Origin: Hanleya hanleyi
Lineage: Eukaryota; Mollusca; Polyplacophora; Lepidopleurida; Hanleyidae
NCBI GenBank assembly: GCA_036873755.1
Contig: JAVTVY010017460.1
Location: forward strand, 1-64,000
Direction: 5' to 3'
DNA length: 64,000 bases
Shown here: positions 43,727 to 54,872 of the stretch, piece after piece
How positions within the stretch are numbered: position 1 is the stretch's first letter
Layout of the letters: every line of letters begins with the position of its first letter
Notes under the pieces: model-generated
The model's input: the letters and a program-made list of their open reading frames with translations, nothing else
What the model was told of the DNA's origin: nothing
The model's database searches: none
Program-made: the position numbers and the translations under genes

Positions 43727-44709
43727 AAAAACAGTACACATTTAAATAAAACTATAGGCCTACAAATACAATAAGGTTATTAATTTATTTTAAATCATGT
43801 CTAAGTTGAGAATTCACAGCAAAACAATAAAATAAAATAAATAAATAAAATTTCTTGCGAATTTATTGAAATGTCTTAGATTTTCTTGAATTTCTTAAAT
43901 ATGAAAAATACATTATTCCCTCTGTGATACAATGTTTAGAACATTCCGAACAATAAATATTTTGACATTCTGGGAATTGTTTCTGGCAGTTATTGGGCAT
44001 TTCCAAAGTTTATAAATCTGTTTCAATGTTGTCTTGTCCATAAGAGATGATTTTATTCTCAAACGAGAAAAACCTTCCAATATCTTAAAATGGGTGCCTG
44101 ACATTATTATCTTAAATTTTCTCAAAATTTTAAGAAATTGTAATCAAATAATCGTTGTCAGACACCCATTTTAAGAAATTGGATGTTCTTGTGGAAACTA
44201 TGAAATATACAAAGCCCCTATAGCACCGGCTTAAGGGAATCACTATCATAGTCCAGCTCGGGAGCTTTTATGACAGTTGAGCTCAAAGAAGTAGCTCACC
44301 GGATGTTAATGGATGAGCATCAGGGGCATCTGGCGGAGTACAGGTTTTAACTTGGGGTAGAGATGGTGAATGCATAATAGTACACAGAAAAACTAAACTG
44401 TAATGCTCGACATAGTTTGGTAAATTTCCCACCAAAGACAATAAACAAACAATTACATTTGTCAAATAATATGTACAGAGAGCGGGCACAACTATCCAAT
44501 GCAATATGAAACATATGTTTGAATTGTATGCAAGTTGACTGCCAATAAGAGAATGACAAAGCAACCAAATGAAATGTTAGGTGAATATTAATAAGAAAAA
44601 CAGGACATAAAGATGTGTTATATAACAATATGAAGACGACACTGTAGAAGGAATGAGAATGGAGGAGAATTGATGTTAACTTCATGATGCTCAACTCTGG
44701 GGCATGCAA
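43727..44709. other. No supported gene
   Basis: AT-rich. An imperfect inverted repeat occurs near 44085-44185 (TTAAAATGGGTGCCTGACA / TGTCAGACACCCATTTTAA). Confidence 0.45.
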
Positions 44710-47230
44710 GTCTTATATCAATCTACTTCCATTTTCCTGGCACTAGCCTACTGCTCACAAACCAGTCCCTAGTAATGTGCCATAAATAATTGAGATGGCA
44801 CATAGCCATTCCACTGGAAATTAGATCTGCATGCAGCAGATTATAAAACATATTTCTGATGTTTGGTGTGCATTTGATTTCCACTATGTTTTTTCTTATT
44901 CATGTATGAATCTTAATGTGTAAGACTATGACAATCTGCCACTAGTGTCCCACTTCTAGCCCACTGGTACTCTGAAAATTGCATATATTAAAGTATTTTG
45001 TAGTATGGTCCTGTTTATGCCATTGTTTTTTGGTCAGAAATGGAGTGCCTTCCCTTTACCTAACTCAAACATGAACTGACTTTAATACACAGTTCATGAC
45101 AATGTGCCATAATCACATGGAATATAGCACTAACATAATTTTAGATCTGCATGTGAGCATGCAGCAAACTATCCAATATCCTCCTGAACTCCTTGCTTAT
45201 ACATTTTCTCACTACTGTTATTTATAACCACTGCATATGTATATAGGTATATGACCCATATGTCCAATACTGTACAAGTTGATTCAATCTAATGGGTTAA
45301 ATATAAATATTTACAACTGGTAAATATTATTGAACACCACAAATTATGTATAGAAAAGCTCATTCTATTTGCTTTCCTCATTTATTACTGAATTTCCTAT
45401 TACCTGGGAATACCTTTATCTGTGCTCTCTTGTATCTTCATTGTACTGCCTCTAGCCTAATGCCATAAACAACTGAAAATTTTATGTAGTAAATCTTTTA
45501 TGTATTCCTGTTTACATAGTTGTATCTGGAAAACAATGTAGTGACTTTCACTGACAAAACAAAACACAAAACAGTACACAACCCAGCCCCTAACAATGTG
45601 CCATACAGAACTTATATAACACATAGCCATTCCAATGTAACTTAGATCTGCTTGCAGCAAACTATCAAACATCCTTCTGAATCTTTCTGTTATGCATTTG
45701 ATTGACATTGCATTGTTTTTCTTATTCTTGTATGGATACATGTATATGATCCAACATGGTTATGGTTAACAAGATTCTTAGCAATATTTCTCATCTTCTG
45801 ATTACATTTTCTACTGGTTTTCATTACACCTCAACTAAAATGGGCAAAAATGGAGTGACCTCCCCTTACCTAACAAAAACATGAAAATAGATATGGGATT
45901 GTAATACACAGTTCCTAACAATGTGCCATAATCACATGAAATATAGTCCATACCTATTCTAATGTAATTTTAGATCTGCATGCTGCAAACCATCTAATAC
46001 ATGTACCCCCCTGAAATCATTGCCTATACATTTTCACTATTGTTATTCATTATCATTGCATGTTTACAGGTATATGGCCCATATGGCCAATAATGTATTA
46101 AGCTGACTCAATCTATTGGGTTAAATATAAATATTTATAGCTGGTTGGCATCAATTCCTGATTCACATTACTGAACACTATAAATTACTTATATAATTGT
46201 CATACAAGTTTCACTCAATTTGATTCCTGACTTATTACTGAAATTTCCTATTACCTGTGAATACCTATATCTGTGTTCTCCTGTATACTGTGACAAACAC
46301 TCAAGGCATGTTAGTATATTAGGATACATGTATATGATCCAACATGGTTATGGTTAACAAGATTCTTAGCAATATTTCTCATTTTCTGATTACATTTTCT
46401 ACTGGTTTTCATTACACCTCAACTAAAATGGGCAAAAATGGAGTGACCTCCCCTTACCTAACAAAAACATGAAAATAGATATGGGATTGTAATACACAGT
46501 TCCTAACAATGTGCCATAATCACATGAAATATAGTCCATATCTATTCTAATGTAATTTTAGATCTGCATGCTGCAAACTATCTAATACATGTATCCCCCT
46601 GAAATCATTGCCTATACATTTTCACTATTGTTATTCATTATCATTGCATGTTTACAGGTATATGGCCCATATGGCCAATAATGTATTAAGCTGACTCAAT
46701 CTATTGGGTTAAATATAAATATTTATAGCTGGTTGACATCAATTCCTGATTCACATTACTGAACACTATAAATTACTTATATAATTGTCATACAAGTTTC
46801 ACTCAATTTGATTCCTGACTTATTACTGAAATTTCCTATTACCTGTGAATACCTATATCTGTGTTCTGTATACTGTGACAAACACTCATGGCATGTTAGT
46901 ATATTAATACATCTTTCATTGCTGCTTATAGTCTACTGCCATGAATAACTTAAGATTATATATAAACTTAATATATCCAAATTTAATACACATCATTAAC
47001 CAACACTAAGTTATGTGTACTCCAGTATATATAATTTGTTATGAATAGCGATGGAGTGACTTCCCCTTATCTGATAGAAACTATGTCAGTCTTGCATGTT
47101 ACGAGATTCTCAAACCCAGCTTACATGTCTTTTTTCCATGCATTTGACATTATCAGTTTATGCCCATGTTATACTAATATGCCCATAAATATTTATTAAT
47201 ACTGAATTTCTCTAGTTCTCTGTTTATAGC
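44710..47230. repeat. Higher-order tandem array with a recent 588-bp duplication
   Basis: ACAATGTGCCATAATCACAT ... TTTTAGATCTGCATGCTGCA recurs near 44775, 45105, 45595, 45925 and 46512. The blocks starting at 45734 and 46322 are nearly identical over about 585 bases, so the last step was a direct 588-bp duplication. Other units are more diverged. Confidence 0.75.
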
Positions 47231-47619
47231 CTACTGCAATTATCTTGTATTTATGTACCAACAAGCAAATTCAGTGAAATACTTAACTAATATTCAACAT
47301 GATACCTGCAGATTCTATTCTTCTCAAATATCTCTAACCAGCTGGTACATGTTAATCAATTGAATTGAATGACTCCGTCATTTCTATTAATCTGACTTTG
47401 TCTGCGGTCGTTTATCAGCCACATGCTACCATCTTAGTCCACACACAATGTGTTGCTCGTGTTTTATATGTATATATTTTCATGTTTATATTATTATACA
47501 TCATATTGTTTTATTTACTACAGTTTTGTTCGTAATATACACATACATGTACACCAAAGACACAACTCTGGCTAATTACCTCATATCAAAGAAGGCTTCA
47601 GTGACAATAAATAGTGATC

Positions 47620-50600
47620 ATGGATAACAATAGTATTCCTCCCGAGGGTGATCCATTCCCGAACCTGATGTTACACCTTCCGTTTTTTAATGAAGGTGAT
47701 ATCCCAACAACAGAACCTATCCACAATAATAATAAATCTATTGATTTTGATGTTTTCGCTAATATGTGTTTCAACCCAATAGAATTAAATGACCACGAAC
47801 ACAATAAAGCATCGACTGATGATAACGATTATGAGATATCATATTGGAATAATTTAAATAATCACCAGTCCAATTACTTTACAGAATCATCATTTATGCA
47901 GAAATCAAAATCCATTTGTCCTCCCGATCAAACATTTTCATTCCTCCACCTAAATGTTAGAAGTCTCACAAAACACTTTTCTGAGATAACCGGTTTCATT
48001 CATAACTTGGACCACACATTTGACGCTCTCGGCTTCTCTGAAAGCTGGCTGAATCCCGCTACAGAATCGCTTTATGATATACCAGGCTACAGACCATTTC
48101 ACTCATCAAGAAACAAACGACGAGGTGGGGGACTTGTCCTGTACATAAATGAAAATATTCAATCTTGTATGGTAAGAGACGATCTGTCATTCCTTGACGA
48201 CGATGGGCAATATGAGTCCCTCTTTGTTGATATTGAATTCTGCAGTACAAAATACCTAGTTGGTATATTCTATCGCCCTCCCGGGAAAAAAATTTAAACA
48301 ACTTCAATACTTCTTTATTATCAATTTTGCAAACTATTCAATCGGAAAAGAAAAAATGCGTTTTGATGGGCGATTATAACATCGACCTTTTTAAAACTGA
48401 ACACCATGGTCCATCAAAGGATTTTCTAGAAATCATGAAATCTCACCACTTTTTCCCACAAATTACAAAACCGACAAGAGTCACTTCCCGTTCAGCTACA
48501 CTAATAGATAACTTTTTCATTAACTTTCATGAGGATAATCTTCTATCTGGAATATTCCTGACCGATATTACAGACCACTTTCCTATCTTCCATATCTTAA
48601 CATCCGAATCAAAATGTAAAGAGCTGCGACATCAAACATCTTACCGCAGAATTACTGCTGACAATAAGGATCGATTTATGCAAGTCATAAGTGAAACTGA
48701 CTGGAAGTTTGTGAGTCAAGAAAACGACACTAATGCTGCATTAACAATATTTCTTGAAAAATTCGGAGATGCCTACGATGAATGTTTTCCCGTCGTTAAT
48801 TCTGAGCCTTTAAAACAAAAAATAATACAACCCTGGATTACTTTTGGTATTCTAAAATCTATTCATGAAAAGAATCGCTTGTATGATTTACAACTCCGCA
48901 GTGGCGAGGAATGCCATCGTAAACAATACAGAATATATAGAAACAAACTCAATAATACATTACGTCATTCTAAGAAATCCTACTTTGAAAACAAATTTAA
49001 TGAACACCACCTAAACATCAAAAACACATGGAAAACACTGAACCAATTGCTTAATCGTAAGAAAACATCACTTCTGCCCAGCTCATTCAAAATAGATGGA
49101 ACTGAAACCTCTGACTCCTCTGTAATTTCCCAGAAATTTAATGAACATTTCAGCACCGTAGCATCTAAACTAGATGCAAAAATTCCCAATACCGGGTCTA
49201 ATTTTATGGACTACCTGGATACCCCCGTTCCAAACGATTTTCAATTTACCACCGTAACGCCTAATGATATAAAATCTACTATTGTGAACCTGAAATCGGC
49301 AGCACCGGGACTAGATGGTATTAGCATGTCTATAGTCAAACTTGTCTCAGAATATATTTCTGTTCCTTTATCTCACATAATGAATTCATCCTTTAGCTCT
49401 GGTGTTGTCCCAGACGCTTTCAAATCTGCTAAAATCACTCCTGTCCACAAAACGGGTGATAGTAAGGCACTAGAAAACTACAGACCAATTTCAGTCCTGC
49501 CCTGCTTTAGCAAAATCCTTGAAAAACTTGCAGCTAATATGATAACTAATTTTCTAGAAATCAATCAGATCATCTGCCCAAACCAATATGGTTTTCGGTC
49601 TAATCACTCAACTTCCCTGGCAGCTTGCTATTTATATGATAAATTAATAACGGCCAAAGAAGCAAAACAAAAGCATTATTACGTTCTTAGACCTCTCCAA
49701 AGCCTTTGACACGGTCAATCATAATATATTATTAAGTAAACTTATTCACTATGGATTCAGAAATTTGTCAAACCACTGGCTTGAAAGTTACTTAACAAAC
49801 AGAATGCAAAGTGTCTCTTTTAACGGTACCTTATCACTCCCTGAGAACATTACATGTGGTGTGCCACAGGGATCTATTCTAGGGCCAATTTTATTCCTTA
49901 TCTACATTAATGATATATCTAATGTGTCCAACTTGCTACATACTATACTTTTTGCGGATGATACTAGTCTTGTCTACTCCACCGAAAATATTGTTGATGC
50001 TATTAATATAATGATGTCTGAACTTGACAAAATATACACTTGGCTTTCATCAAACCGCCTGTCGTTAAATATCAAGAAAACGAAATGTATGGTTATTAAA
50101 CTAAATAACAAACCCTTACCTGTTTATGCCCCACCGTTGCTCATCTCTGGAATTGAAATCGAAATTGTCAATGAATTTAAATTTCTCGGTATTGTTTTTA
50201 ATGATAAACTGAACTGGACGTCCCATATTGATTATATTTGCAAGAAAGTATCTCGTAATATAGGAATCATTAATCATATTAAACATTCCCTTAATAAGAA
50301 AACACTATATGTACTCTACTATTCCATGATTTATCCATACTTGTCCTATGGAAATATCTTATGGGGAAACACCTATGTTACTCATCTAAATCCATTGTTC
50401 TTACTACAGAAAAGAGTTATAAGGGTGATAACTTTATCGAAAAAACTAGACCATACACAACCTCTATTCGTAGCTTTAAAGATTCTGACACTGTATAACT
50501 TGAATCTTTATCTCTCACTGAATCTTGTACACAATTTCATCTACCATACTAACAAACTACCTTTTCACTTTCAAACATATTACATTAGACAATCAGTCAT

Positions 50601-50799
50601 GCATCAACATAATACTAGAAGCCAAGATACAAATCTGTACCGGCCATTTTATCGCTCAAACTTGTCTTATCACTCTATCAAAACATCAGGACCTCGGGAA
50701 TGGAACAATCTGCCCTCGACGATAAAACATTTGAATTCATCATCTCTTTTTAAATCAAAGCTGAAAGCATATTTAATTGAACGTAGCCGCCATAATTAA
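47620..50799 (+). pseudogene. LINE 2 ORF: endonuclease plus reverse transcriptase with two frameshifts
   Basis: Segment 1 (47620-48297) has an Asn/Asp-rich leader and the endonuclease start (FLHLNVRSL, GFSESWLN). A shift at the A7 run 48286-48292 leads to segment 2 (to 49709) with LMGDYNID, ITDHFPIF, the linker region and YRPISVLPCFSKILEK of the reverse transcriptase. A second shift near 49684 falls in the catalytic motif A (LDLSKAFDTV region). Segment 3 (to 50799) has GVPQGSILGPILFLIYINDI and FADD (49951-49962). Both shifts go the same direction (one base lost). The coding pattern is otherwise open, so decay is recent. Confidence 0.75.
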
Positions 50800-51054
50800 A
50801 AATTCTGCCACAGTGTGCATTTGGTCAGTCACTCATTTATCACATATCACCTGCCACAAGTAGCTTAATGAAATATTATCATTTATTTATATAGGGATAG
50901 AACAAGCCCCATGGGGTTTTATTCCCGCCGATGACTTACTAGTTGTTATACGAAGTAATTCATAGAATATGATTATATTCCACAACTAGGCTCTTCAATA
51001 TTTCTGTACTGTATACTTGGTGAATCTAATAAAATAAATAAATAAAAAAAAAAA
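47620..51054 (+). mobile_element. LINE 2: Jockey/CR1-superfamily non-LTR retrotransposon, single ORF, 3' tail AAATAAAT/A-run
   Basis: The coding part is 47620-50799 with a 3' untranslated part to the tail AATAAAATAAATAAATAAAA at about 51027-51054. No ORF1 is visible upstream, so it is either 5'-truncated or a one-ORF type. Confidence 0.7.
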
Positions 51055-51284
51055 TGCTGGCAGAAGCGATGTCTACAATCAACGCCATCACCCTCCATTG
51101 ATGGTATGATTACACCAACAACCGTGCAGCTGTAAATGTAAATGGGGAAATCTCTCTTATTTGAAAATATTTTCTTTGAATTAGGAGTTACTCACCGCCT
51201 TAATGAATATTATCGTGTAATAATTTTTCGATGTTTAGTTTTAGACCGTCAATCTCTGCCCATTGGAAGCATGGCTGTGAATGT
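51055..51284. other. Short spacer, nothing recognised
   Basis: AT-rich sequence between the LINE tail and a fold-back repeat. Confidence 0.4.
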
Positions 51285-51605
51285 CAATAAAGGAAGGGCG
51301 GATTTTTTTCTTCTTTTTTTATAAGTGGGATGTGTGAATAAAACCATCAATAAAAACCTTGACTTATTATTTGGATTTCTGTTGTAAGTATCTGGCATCC
51401 ATCGTCCTTCTATGATCGTATTTGTTGATAACCAATGTTTTAAATATCCAATTATGAAGGCAAACAACAGCACAGAAGGACGATGGGTGCCAGCTACTTT
51501 ATTAACAACAGAAATTCAAATAATAAGGCAAGGTTTATTGATGATTTTATTCCGACATCCCACTTATAAAAAGGAAAAAAAAGACCGCCCTTCCTACCCG
51601 GATTT
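51285..51605. repeat. Fold-back repeat
   Basis: 51285-51415 (GGAAGGGCGGATTTTTTTCT, ATAAGTGGGATGTG, GCATCCATCGTCCTTCT) is mirrored by 51470-51600 (AGAAGGACGATGGGTGCC, CATCCCACTTATAAAAA, CCGCCCTTCC), with a spacer of about 55 bases. Confidence 0.75.
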
Positions 51606-52554
51606 ATGAAAAAATGAAGCTGTACAGGAATTTCTTTTAAACCAGCCTTACCCGTTATTTGACAATATGCATGTATTGCACTGAATACCAAGTGATAGTC
51701 TCAAACTATTTTAACTAGCAGTACATGGCATACCGGTACCATTTATTGAGGTTCACAGCGCCATGCTTCCATTGAGCAGACGTTTCGTCATCCACTGTGT
51801 ATTGTTACATGTGTTGTCAGTCTGCACGAGCTTCTCGCTGTGTGTGACCATGGAGTGACTGATATTGTGTCAGGCGCACGAAAGGGTTAACGGCCTCAAG
51901 CTCTTTCTAAATAAAAAAAAAATCCCGATCCGTAATGCAGTCTCTGCCAAAGGCCAGGATTTTCCCGATTTTTTCGCCTTCGTTGCAACGATTAATAGAA
52001 AGCTGTTTGTACAACTGGCAAGTTTGGTATTTGTTCCATTCAACGGCAAATTTTATTTCGATTCACTGTTCGATAACATGCCTCGCCGGGGCACTATTTG
52101 TGGGGCCTGCACTGCTTTCAGCAGGCAGAGAAAACAGCGACATGTGTAGAGGCGCGCATAGCTTGAAATCTTGACGGCAAATGTTTGACAATAAGATTGT
52201 CACCTTGTAGCGCTTGAAATAAACTACTTCCAGTCCAAAGATGAAAGTCTAAAGTTAATTAGGGAACCAGCGAGGTACAATTTTGTTAATACTGCCGAAC
52301 GTGTAAATTATTTAAGAGTTTGATGCCTAACCGGCTCATTAGCTGGTCACGTGTTGCTGGTCGCGCTACAAACTGCACATACGTGATCGTCTTCCGGTAG
52401 AGCGTGTTTAGTCGGTTTGCTGCCGATTTTCTCCTGATTTCCTTTTCCATCGATGCGGTCGGATAAAAATGGTAGGATACATGTTTTGTTTGTTGTCTGA
52501 CGAGCTTGGTTGACGATGATTGCGGGGTGTGGCATGCGGAACGGTGGGATAATG
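51606..52554. other. No supported gene
   Basis: A short open frame at 51865-52149 lacks recognisable features. GC content rises toward 52350-52550. Confidence 0.4.
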
Positions 52555-52610
52555 GCACTTATCTAGCTATAATATAACCAAAACGTGTACCAACATTTTG
52601 GTTATAACAC

Positions 52611-53292
52611 AGGCGGCTGGGACAATCTATATGCCGGCGCCATATTGAACGTACGTAAAAAAAGAGAAAAGGCTGGAAACGGTGTTCAAGGCTTCTCGCC
52701 AAACGGGCGTAAATAAAGCTTTATCTTCTCCAAAAACTATACCACCTTTCCCCTAGGACCCCCAGCGATGCTCATGCACACTTGGGTCGTCAACACCAGG
52801 TGTTTTATCCGAGTTTTAGCCGTCAATTCAAAATCAACCCATTGGACTGTTTACCTGAGACAATGACCCAGTTTACATCCGAATCGCCATTCCTCGGTCC
52901 TTTCCGCCTCCGCTCCGACCAACTCGAGTTGGAAATCCCCTACGCGTCAGCCGGAGCACGTGACCTACCAGCGGATCAACGGAGGCGGAAAGGACCGAGG
53001 AATGGCGATTCGTATGTAAACTGGGTCATTGTCTCAGGTAAACAGTCCAATGGGTTGATTTTGAATTGACGGCTAAAACTCGGATAAAACACCTGGTGTT
53101 GACGACCCAAGTGTGCATGAGCATCGCTGGGGGTCCTAGGGGAAAGGTGATATAGTTTTTGGAGAAGATAAAGCTTTATTTACGCCCGTTTGGCGAGAAG
53201 CCTTGAACACCGTTTCCAGCCTTTTCTCTTTTTTTTACGTACGTTCAATATGGCCCCGGCATATAGATTGTCCCAGCCGCTTGTGGTTATAA
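52611..53292. mobile_element. Near-perfect palindromic fold-back element, arms ~300 bases, spacer 69
   Basis: 52611-52911 is the reverse complement of 52981-53292 with few differences. Both ends are bordered by GGTTATAAC, which could be a target duplication or a terminal sequence. It interrupts the left arm of the surrounding element, whose right arm shows the uninterrupted sequence (TTTTGGTAACTAGTGCC read inward). Confidence 0.75.
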
Positions 53293-54129
53293 CTAGGGGC
53301 CGATAACTAGTGCCATGTTAAAGAAAATTGAAAAAAAAGAACACTTCCCAATGCCCGAATAACGCTAAGCTCACCACTTATTTTATGGTAAACGAACAGC
53401 TGGTGCATTTAAGTTGTCATTGGGATAGATAGTTAGATCACAGGTCATTTAATGTTCGAGTAGCAGACCAAAACTTTGTCACGAATCGTCAAACTTTTCT
53501 TCGATTTGTAGTCAGCCATGTTCAGTTCAGTGCGCATGGTCAGCGCATAAAAACATCCGGTTTGCCAAACATGTGGCCCAGCACATGGCCACGCCTCCCC
53601 ACGCCCACCACGATCTCCACTAATTTCCAGCTGAACCTCGTTATGGCAGAAACCACTGGACATGGAGCATTAAAATGGCTGATTGTTTTGTTCCACATTT
53701 TTCCACACACATTAAGTATATAATAAATTATATTTTACATGCGTATAATTCTTGACTTACTAATTCATCCTAATTTCAGATGTCAAAGTGTATGTGAGAA
53801 AAATGCCCCTGTCGAACAAAAGCGCTAAATATGCTTATATGTGATATCCATTGGTTAGTAATAAAATGTTGTCACTGTTAGAAACTAATTTCATATGTAA
53901 AATGTATGTTGGGAAACCTCATGTGGGGAACTGTCAATGTGGGGAGTTCCCTCATCTGAGAAACTGTCAATGTGGGGAACTATCCTGTGCTGGGAATTGG
54001 CAATGTGGGGAACTGTCCTGAACTGTCTGTTTGCCATGTTGGTTCCCACATTCTGTCGAAACATTGCATAAATTTATCAGTGCCGAAGGCATATTTCAGT
54101 TTTTACGCACACTTTTGGTAATTTTCGAA

Positions 54130-54402
54130 TTATAATATTCTGGGCTTCCATCCAAATTGCTTATTTACCTCATAGATTTGGGAAAAGCCCAATAGCAGGA
54201 CTTCACTATTTCCGAAACCTGTAGGTAATACACCAAACACGTTCTTCTTGTCGATCAGGTTTTCCAAAATATTCAGTTGCTTTTGTTTCAAACTGTAAGG
54301 GATGGATATTCCAGACGTTTTAACTTGCGCCAACCCGTTTAAAAGTCTTTCTGCCATAACGAAGTTCAGCTGGAAATTAGTGGTCGGCCACGTGTTTGGC
54401 AA
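54130..54402 (-). pseudogene. SF2/RecQ-like helicase N-terminal fragment
   Basis: The frame contains LKQKQLNILENLIDKKNVFG, then VLPTGFGNSEVLLLGFSQIY. The pattern Q...L...K.VF..LPTGFGKS is the Q-motif plus motif I of RecQ-type helicases; here the essential Lys is Asn. No further helicase motifs follow because the element's inner region is short. It may be a remnant of an autonomous parent element (Academ-type transposons carry helicases) or a captured host fragment. Confidence 0.5.
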
Positions 54403-54872
54403 ACCGGATGTTTTTATGCGCTGACCATGCGCACTGAACTGAACATGGCTGACTACAAATCGAAGAAGACAAGTTTGACGATTCGTGACAAAGTTTTGGT
54501 CTGCTACTCAAACATTAAATGACCTGTGATCTAACTATCTATCCCAACGACAACTTAAATGCACCAGCTGTTCGTTTACCATAAAATAAGAGGTGAGTTT
54601 AGCTTTATTCAGGCGGGTTTTTTTTTCAATTTTTTTTAACATGGCACTAGTTACCAAAATGTTGGTACACGTTTTGGTTATATTATAGCTAGCACTTATC
54701 GTGCTTTGGTGAGGGTGCCGATGTGGGGGTGGCGACTCCTCAGCTCCTCGCTTGGGCGAGTGGAGATCGTGGTGGGCGTGGGTTATTATATGTATTATAT
54801 ATACCCAAACCTGATGGGTTTGATGTATTATAATACCCAAACCTAGTTAATTTTTGGATTTCAAGCTCTCAT

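Larger units (their letters stand above)
52564..54691. mobile_element. Inverted-repeat element with a 9-bp target duplication GCACTTATC
   Basis: It starts TAGCTATAATATAACCAAAA and ends with the reverse complement. GCACTTATC precedes it (52555-52563) and follows it (54692-54700). The long inverted arms are 52564-52610 plus 53293-53660 on the left and 54355-54691 on the right; the left arm is split by the palindrome 52611-53292. An 8-9 bp duplication fits MULE- or hAT-like cut-and-paste transposons; the superfamily is inference. Confidence 0.75.

Noticed and set aside
48283..48300. Programmed ribosomal frameshift in LINE 2
   Set aside because: The bases before the A run do not give a standard slippery heptamer in the right frame, and a second break lies in the catalytic motif; decay or error is simpler.
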